Positions 6,077-13,624 of a stretch of 14,397 nt of DNA are shown here, one piece after another. The stretch is taken from the NCBI GenBank assembly GCA_030668025.1, contig DAOUUT010000064.1:1-14397 (forward strand), written 5' to 3'. The DNA comes from Promethearchaeota archaeon (GTDB taxonomy: Archaea > Asgardarchaeota > Lokiarchaeia > Sigynarchaeales > SOKP01). The notes under the pieces are model-generated. The model saw only the letters and a list, made by a program, of their open reading frames with translations, was not told the DNA's origin and did no database searches. Made by a program: the position numbers and the translations under genes. Within the stretch, counting starts at the first letter, position 1; every line of letters starts with the position of its first letter.

Positions 6077-6877
6077 GTGAAAAGAATTTCAATAGACTGG
6101 GCCAAAGCAGAAGAAAAACCTGAAAAGAAGCTACCCGTAGAGGGGCATTTTTTATTAGATCTTAGGTCAAAAATTAATAATTTAGAACAGAAACTAAAAC
6201 AAAATGAACAAAAACTAAAACAAAGGGAACAAAAAATAGAGGAGTTATCTAAGGAAGTAAATGATACCAAGGAGAAATTATTATTAAAAGAAAAAAAGTT
6301 AGCTGAAAAAAATCAAGAATTATCCTCAACTAAAAGCGAAATAGATACAATAAAAGAAGAAAAAATCAATATTGAAGCAGAAATTGACAATTTGAAATCA
6401 AACAAATCTAGCTTGGAGCAAAATTTAGAAACTGATAAAGAAAAAATAAAAGAATCCGAAAGCAAATTAGAAGCTATCACGAAGGAATTAGAAGATACCA
6501 AGAAGAAATTAGAGGAATTAGAAACACAAGTCGGGAACCTAAAGGAAGAATACGAACAAAAAGAACGACAGCTCGAGGGCGCTAAAAAAGATCTTCAACA
6601 AACAATTTCAGATAAATATGTTGAGATTGAAAGTTTGAAAAACGAATTGACAGACCAGATTAACGGTAAGGAAAATCAAATAATAGACGCTAAAAATGAA
6701 CTTAACGCGAAACACAAAGAAATAGAAGCGATTGAACTCAAAGTAAAATCTTTAGAGGATTATATTGAAGAATCAAAAGGTGCGCCCCAAGTTATTGAGA
6801 ATATTAAGAAAACTATGGCAATAAAAGGTTTTCTCTCAGATCAGGAATTAAATACAATAATCAGCAATAGGAAATAA
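6077..6877 (+). CDS. Coiled-coil protein B, paralogue of the preceding gene
   Basis: This 266-aa soluble protein has no membrane segment. Residues 4-36 are a conserved N-terminal cap (ISIDWAKAEEKPEK, VEG, LLDLRSKINNLE). Residues 36-225 form an almost unbroken Glu/Lys-rich coiled coil starting with three 7-residue EQK repeats. Residues 235-263 are a conserved C-terminal cap (PQVIENIKKTMAIKGFLSDQE). Only the caps are strongly conserved with protein A; the coils diverge and differ in length by roughly 40 residues. This is the pattern of a rod that separates two interaction modules. The start is the GTG at 6077, where GGTG overlaps the start; no ATG precedes SIDW. The gene lies 146 bp after protein A and in the same direction. 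Function unknown. A structural or scaffolding role, perhaps as a heterodimer with A, is inference. Confidence 0.88.
   Translation: MKRISIDWAKAEEKPEKKLPVEGHFLLDLRSKINNLEQKLKQNEQKLKQREQKIEELSKEVNDTKEKLLLKEKKLAEKNQELSSTKSEIDTIKEEKINIEAEIDNLKSNKSSLEQNLETDKEKIKESESKLEAITKELEDTKKKLEELETQVGNLKEEYEQKERQLEGAKKDLQQTISDKYVEIESLKNELTDQINGKENQIIDAKNELNAKHKEIEAIELKVKSLEDYIEESKGAPQVIENIKKTMAIKGFLSDQELNTIISNRK
6185..6247 (+). repeat. Three tandem 21-nt (7-codon) units inside coiled-coil gene B
   Basis: Units begin at 6185, 6206 and 6227, each opening with GAACAGAAA or GAACAAAAA. The first two are nearly identical in DNA, the third decays. They encode EQKLKQN, EQKLKQR and EQKIEEL, exactly one heptad each. 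This points to growth of the coil by in-frame heptad duplication. Confidence 0.75.
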
Positions 6878-6974
6878 TCTCTTTTATCTATTAATTTCTC
6901 TGGTGAATATTTTCTGTGAAAATTCATTTTAGCAAGAAATTGTTAAAACAATCGTAATTACACCATCAATTCTC

Positions 6975-6980
6975 GAGGAG
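6975..6980 (+). promoter_or_regulatory. Ribosome-binding site of the MgtC/DUF4010 gene
   Basis: GAGGAG lies 11 nt before the ATG at 6992 and supports that start. It is one of the clearer Shine-Dalgarno sites in the window. Confidence 0.55.
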
Positions 6981-6991
6981 ATATCATAAAA

Positions 6992-8275
6992 ATGGTTTAC
7001 TTAGTCTTATTACAAACGATATCAACAGAAGAATTTTACATTTTATTTTTTAAAATTATCGTATCGTTTTTCTGTGGTTTTGTAATTGGGATCGAGCGCA
7101 CAAGAGTCAGCGCACAATATGGTGCTCGGGATCACATCTTTTTTTCTATGATTTCTACATCTTTAATTATATTACAAGATAAGTTTCTCCCTGTATCAGA
7201 GGGTTTTACAGTTATTGTAATGTTTTTTGGAGGAATGATAGTTTTTCTATTGATCGGAAGCGTTTATAGATTGTTTCGCGAAAACGATCCAGGTTATACT
7301 ACCACTCTATCAATGATATTAGCTATGATCGTTGGAACGATGTGTTATTACAATGAAACCCTTGCCATTGCCATTTCCGTAATATTCTTAATTATTCTTT
7401 CTACAAAAGAGCAATTTCATAAAATAAAGAGATTAAAAGATGTTGAATGGACAGGAACAGTTCAATTTATAGCAATCGTAGTCTTGCTTTTCATTTTGAT
7501 TCCAGACGATTTTCATGTTTTTGAAATTGATGTTAAGCCAATAGTATTAGTTTTCATTATAATTTTAGCTGTAAAATATTTTAGTTACTTTTTACTAAGG
7601 AGCACATCTGAAAACAATTTATATTATATTTCTTTTTTAGGAGGCTTTGCTCATAGTGAAGCTACGACCATTGATTTAGCTGAAGCTGGCGCATCACCCT
7701 CAGCTGTTTGGCTCGTAATTCAAACTATGCTAATTAGAATGATAATCGTTTTAATGATTACTCCAACTTTACTATTTTATGCCTTGTTCCCAATTCTAAT
7801 TACATCTTCGATTGGGTTAATCGGGTCATTTTTAATATTAAGAAAAAAAGAAACTCAATTAACTTTAGATCACATAAAAAACCCTCTCTCAATTAAAAGC
7901 GCTATAATCTTTTCGGGAACATATTTAATTGGTTTAATAATATCGATCGTTTTAAGTTTTTTTGAAATAAATATTCTTGTTTATTACATTATCGTGTTTG
8001 TGATCGGGTTTCTTTCCGGCGGCGCGTCCTCTCTTTTTGTAGCAACAGCATTTGTTAAATCCTTAATTAACGAAGGGAATGCCCTGTTGATGTTAACCAT
8101 TGGTTTATCGGCTGCGATATTAAATAAGATCTTCTATTCAACTCGAGCATTGAAGGAAGATAAAAATAAAAAAGTATATGTTGTTGATCTGGTCTTTTAC
8201 ATCATCATAACTATTGTTCTGTTAATCACGATGACATTTTTAACAATAATTACATCCAATCTATCAATCTTCTGA
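6992..8275 (+). CDS. MgtC/SapB N-terminal and DUF4010 domain membrane protein
   Basis: This 427-aa integral membrane protein has about 11-12 hydrophobic segments. Residues about 15-150 carry the MgtC/SapB signature: CGFVIGIERTR, then GARDHIFFSMIST, corresponding to the family's GxxxGxER...G.RT pattern, followed by two or three further helices. After a linker (TKEQFHKIKRLKDVEWTG, about 144-161), residues 161-425 match the DUF4010 half, with the hallmark GGFAHSEATTIDLAEAGA in the region of residues 215-235. The two-domain layout and length are normal for this family in archaea and bacteria. The MgtC family is linked to magnesium limitation and membrane energetics, but the biochemical activity of the DUF4010 fusion is unknown. 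The gene is followed after 30 bp by the methyltransferase gene in the same direction. Confidence 0.88.
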   Translation: MVYLVLLQTISTEEFYILFFKIIVSFFCGFVIGIERTRVSAQYGARDHIFFSMISTSLIILQDKFLPVSEGFTVIVMFFGGMIVFLLIGSVYRLFRENDPGYTTTLSMILAMIVGTMCYYNETLAIAISVIFLIILSTKEQFHKIKRLKDVEWTGTVQFIAIVVLLFILIPDDFHVFEIDVKPIVLVFIIILAVKYFSYFLLRSTSENNLYYISFLGGFAHSEATTIDLAEAGASPSAVWLVIQTMLIRMIIVLMITPTLLFYALFPILITSSIGLIGSFLILRKKETQLTLDHIKNPLSIKSAIIFSGTYLIGLIISIVLSFFEINILVYYIIVFVIGFLSGGASSLFVATAFVKSLINEGNALLMLTIGLSAAILNKIFYSTRALKEDKNKKVYVVDLVFYIIITIVLLITMTFLTIITSNLSIF

Positions 8276-8305
8276 AGAGAAAGATAATAATCAAATGATT
8301 AGATA

Positions 8306-9385
8306 ATGGTTAAACTAACTTGGGAAAATAAGGCAAATATTTCTGAAAATACCAAGGATTTAAAAAAAAGATATCTCAAATATTTTAAAACCATGGATTT
8401 GGGATTTGGAGATTTTCGAAGTAATAATTGGAAAAATATGCTATTTTGGGAGGAAAATCTCAATGTTCTTCATTATTTAACGAATAATTTCTCTGGAAAG
8501 ATCGATTTAATTTACGTTGATCCTCCCTTTTTCTCAGGAACGAATTACAGAATTAAAATAGAAGAAAATGGGAATAGTTACGATTCAATTGCGTATTTTG
8601 ATCATTGGGATAAAGATATTGATTCTTACCTACAAATGCTCCGTGATAGGATTGTTTTGTTTAGGGAATTGTTGTCAACAAATGGGTTGTTATTTATTCA
8701 CTTAGATTGGCACGCAAGTCATTACATTCGAGTGTTGTTAGATGAAATTTTCGGGGCAAACCGATTTGTCAACAGTATAGTTTGGTATTACTACAATAAA
8801 TATTCAGCAGGGAAGAAGAACTTACCGAGGGCTCACGATGATATCCTAGTTTACTCTAAATCTGCTAACTATACCTTCAATGAACTCAGAATTTTACGTA
8901 AAAAGCCAATAAAACAGTTAAAAAGAGTAATGGTTGATGGAGTTTTAAAAAATGCAAAAGACGAGAAGGGGCATGTTATTTATAGGGTTGTAAAAGATAA
9001 AAAAATGGATGATGTATGGAAAATACCATGCATGCAACCTGCTTCAAAGGAGTGGACAGGATTTCCCACACAAAAGCACCACGATTTACTTGAAAGAATA
9101 ATTAAAATTGGAAGCAATGAAGGCGATTTAGTAGCTGACTTTTTTTGTGGTTCAGGAACCACTTTATTAGTTGCCGATAGATTAAATAGAAGATGGATCG
9201 GAAGCGACATATCTGAATATTCAATTTATCTAACTCGCAAGAGATTACTTAATTATAGAAAAAATATAATTGACCCAGTAAAAAAGATTGATCCTATTGA
9301 AATTTATACTCATTTTGATGATAAAAAAAAGAATTTAATCTCATCCGGCTTTTTTGAAAAAGATTTGAAAATAAAAAAAATATAG
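8306..9385 (+). CDS. Site-specific DNA methyltransferase (N6-adenine or N4-cytosine), orphan
   Basis: This 359-aa S-adenosylmethionine-dependent amino-methyltransferase carries the catalytic motif IV (IDLIYVDPPFFSGTNY, DPPF at residues 72-75) before the SAM-binding motif I (VADFFCGSGTTLLVAD, about 276-291). That order is typical of the beta class. Between them are LLSTNGLLFIHLDWH, the HDDILVYSK segment and a probable target-recognition region (about 190-250), then GFPTQKHHDLLERII, the family's lead-in to motif I. The end (WIGSDISEYSIYLTRKRLL) is also typical. DPPF fits either adenine or cytosine N4 methylation; the target site cannot be read from sequence. No cognate restriction gene is adjacent. 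The nearest nuclease candidate is the HNH-like protein at 11823. The gene converges with the isomerase remnant after 12 bp of mostly T-rich sequence. ATG 8306 lacks a clear ribosome-binding site. Confidence 0.93.
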   Translation: MVKLTWENKANISENTKDLKKRYLKYFKTMDLGFGDFRSNNWKNMLFWEENLNVLHYLTNNFSGKIDLIYVDPPFFSGTNYRIKIEENGNSYDSIAYFDHWDKDIDSYLQMLRDRIVLFRELLSTNGLLFIHLDWHASHYIRVLLDEIFGANRFVNSIVWYYYNKYSAGKKNLPRAHDDILVYSKSANYTFNELRILRKKPIKQLKRVMVDGVLKNAKDEKGHVIYRVVKDKKMDDVWKIPCMQPASKEWTGFPTQKHHDLLERIIKIGSNEGDLVADFFCGSGTTLLVADRLNRRWIGSDISEYSIYLTRKRLLNYRKNIIDPVKKIDPIEIYTHFDDKKKNLISSGFFEKDLKIKKI

Positions 9386-9397
9386 TTTTTTTCATAT

Positions 9398-9958
9398 TTA
9401 CTTTGGATTAATTATATTCCATCCAAGATAGTTTGAAAGAGCTTCAAGTACAATATCTCCTACTTTATTTAATGAGGCGGCTACATGGTGAGCAAAACCT
9501 TCTTTGCATAATGTCTTTAAGACATCTTGTAAATTAGGTACCTCTATCACGCCATAACCTCCAAATGTTTCTAAAGGGTCATCTGTATAATTTCCTTCTA
9601 CTAACAGGGCTTTAATCTCTCCGAAAATATCGTCAGTTTCAATCCTTAATAATGTACACGGTTTACTTTTAATTCTTCCTTGAATAGCTCCAAAACTACG
9701 ATCATCGCCTTTAAGATCTGAAATAATGGGGTGGATTGTCATCTTGGTGTCTTTAAAGAATGATTTTGGAAGATTACTGCAGTGAAAAAGAACCATTTTA
9801 TTAGGATCGTCGCCATAATTATTGTTCCAATCTAGAATTGCCGAAGGTGTTTCGGTAGCAACTTGCAAAATATACATACCAATTAAACCTGAAATATCTA
9901 CTTCACAAGCCGCGGGTACTAGACCTTCACTAAACATACTAATTATAGCACATGGCAC
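9398..9958 (-). pseudogene. Truncated C-terminal copy of an L-fucose/L-arabinose-isomerase-like sugar isomerase
   Basis: The frame encodes only the last 187 residues of an isomerase whose longer copy lies at 13625-14397. It retains the metal-site regions of the family (SEGLVPAACEVDISG with Glu, LDWNNNYG with Asp, FAHHVAAS with His) and ends at the same place as the longer copy. Upstream, homology stops abruptly at GIVPC; an in-frame TGA follows eight codons earlier and nothing of the N-terminal half is present. The only possible start is the GTG at 9958 within the conserved core. By my hand alignment about three quarters of residues are identical to the other copy and most changes are conservative, with no internal stop. 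The coding sequence was therefore under selection for most of its divergence, and the truncation may be recent. A stable fragment could still be translated, but a functional isomerase is unlikely. Confidence 0.8.
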
Positions 9959-10131
9959 AATTCCGGAGAATATAAAACATCATATAACCTTTAAATCGTT
10001 ATGTTTTTGATCTGTCTAAAATATTTTCTGTAATATAATTCAAGATTTAAGATTTTAAATACTCAAAAGTTCTAGGAAAAGCGATTAAAAAATTGGTAGT
10101 CTTTAGTTATTAATATTTTATGCTACATTAT

Positions 10132-10290
10132 TTAAGTAAGCAACTTTTTTACTAAATGCGTGGTTTGCTGCTTGAAGAATTGTTCTCCCCCCTCCGTGAT
10201 GGACAAGTTCTCTACAAGGGTTTGGAACCAGGCTTGTAAGTCTTTTTGTGTCAAATCAGTTACTAAATTGGAAGTGATATTTAAAGTTTT
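10132..10290 (-). pseudogene. Short decayed 3' end of an unidentified gene
   Basis: Within the 384-bp gap between the isomerase fragment and the SIR2 gene, a minus-strand frame is open from 10290 to the TAA at 10134-10132. It has a protein-like C-terminus: DLTQKDLQAWFQTLVENL, then SITEGGEQFFKQQ and TTHLVKKLLT. It has an amphipathic, Gln/Leu-rich pattern and a visibly higher G+C content than the surrounding DNA. There is no ATG or GTG (only TTG 10254), and homology-like character fades above about 10270. I read it as the remnant of a foreign gene, perhaps from a mobile element, but I do not recognise the family. The opposite-strand frame over the same bases looks random (Cys-rich). The rest of the gap (9959-10131) holds nothing I can identify. 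Confidence 0.4.
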
Positions 10291-10342
10291 TTATTTTCAC
10301 ATCTGTTTAAAACGATACATTGTATCTCACAAATTTTTGATA

Positions 10343-11512
10343 TTATATTAAGTCAATTAACTCATAGAGATTCTCGCATTTAGATACAGGTTGATTAAAA
10401 TGTGTAAGGTCTTTAACTTTTTCCGCGACACTAGTATCCGGATTAACTACTATAAGTTGTTCTAATTCATTATCTTCAAATGAATCTAAAAATAATTTCT
10501 CACAATGAAAATCAGTTGGAGGAAAAGAATAACCGATTATAATAAGCTTTTTACATTGAGAGAGCTTTTCTTTCGCAATTTTCCATATCTCTTTGAAAAG
10601 TTTCTCGTCATATCTTTTGTACAATGTTGGAGTAATTATATATGGTTTGATGATCCAATTATTAAAATGTTGATCAAGGTTAGAAACCCAATAATTTTTT
10701 GAAAGAATTATTTTTCCAATAAGGCTTTCATCAAGTTCATTGATTCTTTTTCCTTGAATAGGTCTCATCCTTATTTTACTCCAATTTAATGATCCATGTA
10801 GTTTAAGAATTGAATTTGGGTATAACTCATTAATATTATAAAATTTATCCTTATACTCAAATTTAGTAGGACCTGCCATATGTAATCCAACAATATCGAA
10901 TTTTACACCATATGAGACAGGAATATTATAGTTAAAATGGGAATACTTTAACAGTTCTTCTGGTAAATTATAATCTGCCATTTTATGAGCATCTTTAAAT
11001 ATATCTGGAATTGGCATCCTTATTCCTGATGCGAGTTGAAGAATTTGCTCAAGATATAAATCATAATTGAATGAAATTATATCTGGTTTCTGATTAAAGA
11101 TTTTTCTACCAAACTTAATATATATATCATTTCTTACATTTTGATGATCAAATGTTTGAAGAAATGAAATAAAAGTTTCAACGAGAGAATTTTGTACTTG
11201 AATATAATCTTCTAAATTCGCGAATTTCTCTTTTTCATAAAGTTCTTCGATTTTTAAATCAATAAATGTCAAAAGTTTTTCAAGATCAATCTCTCTGGAT
11301 ATGACTTCCTTTTCATTAATTTTCCAGAATTTTTCAATAAATTTAAAGACTTTAGCAAGATTTTTTCTAAAATGTCCTTCGTATCGAGGACTTCTCCCAA
11401 TCAATTGAAAGAAATTCTTTGCTAAAGGAGGATTAAGTCCATCCCAATCAAAGAGTTCTTGATTAAATCCTGCCCCTAATAAGAAAACAGTGTTCTGTTT
11501 TTTTGTATTCAT
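10343..11512 (-). CDS. SIR2-like domain protein, probable NAD-dependent defence effector
   Basis: This 389-aa soluble protein has the SIR2-like (sirtuin-fold) NAD-binding core seen in prokaryotic anti-phage proteins. The motifs are VFLLGAGFNQEL (residues 9-20, NAD phosphate loop), a helical insertion (about 40-135), ISFNYDLYLEQ (147-157, with the Asn used in NAD cleavage), SILKLHGSLNW (234-244, with the catalytic-position His239), KLIIIGYSFPPTDFHCEKLF (322-341) and LIVVNPD (353-359). The NYD, LHGS and GYSFPPTD set is characteristic of SIR2_2-type domains rather than of histone deacetylases; the zinc-binding Cys pairs of classical sirtuins are absent. In known systems such domains deplete NAD to abort infection. 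That role here is inference. The gene stands alone on minus, divergent from the HTH/HNH gene across a 310-bp gap, and no extra sensor domain is fused. The ATG start is preceded by no Shine-Dalgarno site. Confidence 0.85.
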   Translation of the reverse strand: MNTKKQNTVFLLGAGFNQELFDWDGLNPPLAKNFFQLIGRSPRYEGHFRKNLAKVFKFIEKFWKINEKEVISREIDLEKLLTFIDLKIEELYEKEKFANLEDYIQVQNSLVETFISFLQTFDHQNVRNDIYIKFGRKIFNQKPDIISFNYDLYLEQILQLASGIRMPIPDIFKDAHKMADYNLPEELLKYSHFNYNIPVSYGVKFDIVGLHMAGPTKFEYKDKFYNINELYPNSILKLHGSLNWSKIRMRPIQGKRINELDESLIGKIILSKNYWVSNLDQHFNNWIIKPYIITPTLYKRYDEKLFKEIWKIAKEKLSQCKKLIIIGYSFPPTDFHCEKLFLDSFEDNELEQLIVVNPDTSVAEKVKDLTHFNQPVSKCENLYELIDLI

Positions 11513-11822
11513 TTTGAAATGTAATATTTTTTATTCTCTATATGACAATTCGAGCTATTAAATCTTTTCATTGTAAGAAGAAATAAAATAGCTTTATAAT
11601 ACGATAAAATAGAACTATCTTATTTGGATCTATTCTCTAATTAATATTAACTTATAAATCAATGTGTTTTATCTTATGCCATTTATTTCTTATTTCTAGT
11701 TGTGGTGCTTTAGGCTTTTGATTTAAAAGAAGGAAAGCTATTGAAATAATTAAATCGGATTTAAGAAGACTTATGAACCCTTAAGATATAAAAGATGAAA
11801 TATTAAATGAAAAATTAGAAAT
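11513..11822. other. 310-bp divergent intergenic region with candidate promoters and a possible coding remnant
   Basis: The gap separates the divergent SIR2 and HTH/HNH genes. It is AT-rich. It holds a TATA-like ACTTATAAAT stretch (11650-11659, plus) and an 8-bp imperfect inverted repeat (ATAAAATA 11604-11611 / TATCTTAT 11616-11623) that could be an operator. From 11701 the plus frame reads CGALGF, stop, FKRRKAIEIIKSDLRRLMNP, stop, DIKDEILNEKLEIC. This is protein-like but interrupted, and may be a decayed gene or chance in purine-rich DNA. No RNA gene is visible. Confidence 0.35.
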
Positions 11823-13580
11823 ATGCTAAAGGAAGATCGAAAATCCAGTAAAAAAGTATTTTACCCTATTAAACAGAGTGATAATGCAGACACTCAATTA
11901 GTAAAGAGGTTAATTAATTTAATTTATTATTATGAGCTTGAGATCGTGGAATTTGAAAAATCCTCAAAAGAATATCTTAATCTTAATATTTCGGGAGGAG
12001 TAAAGCTTCATCGCTTTAAAGGTCATATTGTGGCATCTGAAATTAAAAAAATTTTAGGAATCAGCTTAGATATAGCGAAAAGATGGGTCTATCAACTTGA
12101 ATTATCAAAAAAGAGTCCTATGAATTTAATTATTCGTCCAAAAACCTTTAAAAAAGTATCTGAGCATATAGAAATTTTTTCAAATCATACAGCAATCTAT
12201 ACTTCCTTTTTGGAAGCATTATTGGATTACGATAAAAAGAAATGTAGTAATGATTTTATAAATAAGCTAGTATCAATTTTTAATCTATATATCAAAGGAG
12301 GAGGTGGAGGAAAATCTTGGCTCTCAGAGATATTAGGAAAAAGTCGATCCTACATATTTGATTTAGAACTTAGAAGGAGAGAAAGAGGGAAAGGAGGTCC
12401 AGAACACTGTGCAAAATATTTCAATTTACTTACTGAGATCCATTTGATTAATAAAGGGAGCGTGGAGTTTAAAGATGGCTTAAAAATTAGCGATCTTAAA
12501 GCAGAATGTAGCGATCTCATATTTAAGGAAATGAAAAAAAGGAATATGATAAATGAATTATGTGAATCAAAATATTCAAGACGTATAATCAATACTAATA
12601 ATAGAGAATTGTTTGATATCGTTATTCATTCATTATTAGCATTAACTAAAGCAGAGAGGGGAAGAACCAAAAAGAACGGTGATTTTGTTTATGGTTATAC
12701 AGATTTAAGTAGACTGATTTCTATAACAAATTCTCGAGATTTTCTAACTGGTAAATTTAGAAACGGTTATATTTTAGCTAAAACTGAAGGCATAAGATTG
12801 ATTAAAGAGTTAAGAAAGGGTTTCTTTGAAGCTCCTGAAGTATGTCATGATGCAATATACAGGATAAAGAGACATATCAATAATCCACATTGGAGGATGT
12901 ATGAAAAACACTTTATTGACTTAAGAGTTATTCAGCGAAAACAACTTTTAGATCTATGTTTAGGAATGGATATATTTGGTAAAAATTTTATAGAGGATGC
13001 ACAGCTATTTGTCACTAAAGACGGTCAAGTTATAGAGAATAGATATGTATTTTACGTAACGCGTCATCATTTAGATGAAGATCAGAAGCATTATTTAATT
13101 TTTGATAATACTTCAATAGAGCCTAATTTTAAAATAATACTTTTACCTTCAAATTCTCATTGGAACCTTCATGCGAATAAAGAAGAATTTGTCAAGAATA
13201 TTGTATTGCTAAATGCTCGAATGAAACATCTTTATAGATTTATCAATTTTGATAACATTTCTAAAAGAAATTATGATCAAATAATAAAATCCGAATTTAA
13301 AACTGAGACAATCATTTTTAATGATCAAGAGATTAAAATTTGGATTGAGTTTTCAGGAAATTCTTTAGAGGAGTGGATTAGAAGATGGAAAGCACATAAG
13401 GTTTTAACAAATAAAGAATTCTATGGAAGGTATTATCCAAATTTTTATAAATTTCATTATAAACCACTTTTAAAAGATATGGAACTATTTAAACAAAGAA
13501 GTTCGAATTGTAAGAAGCTTGAATTCTGGTATTGGTATTTTAATCGTTACCTAAAAGAAAGTACCTTACCTAATTCCTAA
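11823..13580 (+). CDS. Large protein with HTH-like segments and a probable HNH nuclease core
   Basis: I cannot name the family of this 585-aa soluble protein. Residues about 70-92 (VASEIKKILGISLDIAKRWV) and 165-185 (SWLSEILGKSRSYIFDLELR) read as helix-turn-helix units, and 288-330 may be a third DNA-binding segment (YGYTDLSRLI...). A Gly run (159-163) precedes the second. Residues 405-452 fit a beta-beta-alpha-metal HNH pattern: YVTRHHLDED (His415-His416), EPNFKIILLPSNSHWNLH (Asn435, His446, His450), in the order HH...N...H..LH with the usual leu-rich strand between. No zinc-ribbon CxxC is present. The C-terminus (500-585) is rich in Trp/Tyr and basic residues. It could be a nuclease guided by its HTH domains, a homing-type endonuclease, or a regulator with a dead nuclease fold. 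ATG 11823 has no Shine-Dalgarno site. Divergent to SIR2. Confidence 0.8.
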   Translation: MLKEDRKSSKKVFYPIKQSDNADTQLVKRLINLIYYYELEIVEFEKSSKEYLNLNISGGVKLHRFKGHIVASEIKKILGISLDIAKRWVYQLELSKKSPMNLIIRPKTFKKVSEHIEIFSNHTAIYTSFLEALLDYDKKKCSNDFINKLVSIFNLYIKGGGGGKSWLSEILGKSRSYIFDLELRRRERGKGGPEHCAKYFNLLTEIHLINKGSVEFKDGLKISDLKAECSDLIFKEMKKRNMINELCESKYSRRIINTNNRELFDIVIHSLLALTKAERGRTKKNGDFVYGYTDLSRLISITNSRDFLTGKFRNGYILAKTEGIRLIKELRKGFFEAPEVCHDAIYRIKRHINNPHWRMYEKHFIDLRVIQRKQLLDLCLGMDIFGKNFIEDAQLFVTKDGQVIENRYVFYVTRHHLDEDQKHYLIFDNTSIEPNFKIILLPSNSHWNLHANKEEFVKNIVLLNARMKHLYRFINFDNISKRNYDQIIKSEFKTETIIFNDQEIKIWIEFSGNSLEEWIRRWKAHKVLTNKEFYGRYYPNFYKFHYKPLLKDMELFKQRSSNCKKLEFWYWYFNRYLKESTLPNS

Positions 13581-13624
13581 GCGAAATAAGAATTTAAGAA
13601 TTTGAAAGTAATGAGGAAGGATGG

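Noticed and set aside
6185..6247. Short CRISPR-like repeat array
   Set aside because: Units are contiguous without spacers, lie in frame in a coding region and encode coiled-coil heptads. No cas gene or spacer-bearing array is visible anywhere in the window.
10160..10351. Plus-strand 63-codon frame in the gap before the SIR2 gene
   Set aside because: The composition is Cys/Phe-rich and not protein-like, there is no ribosome-binding site, and the opposite strand over the same bases gives a much more convincing peptide end.
12297..12319. Gly-rich GGGGGKSW in the 585-aa protein as a Walker A ATP-binding loop
   Set aside because: The first Gly needed for GxxxxGKS is a Lys, no beta strand precedes it as a P-loop requires, and no Walker B follows. 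It is better read as a flexible linker before an HTH.
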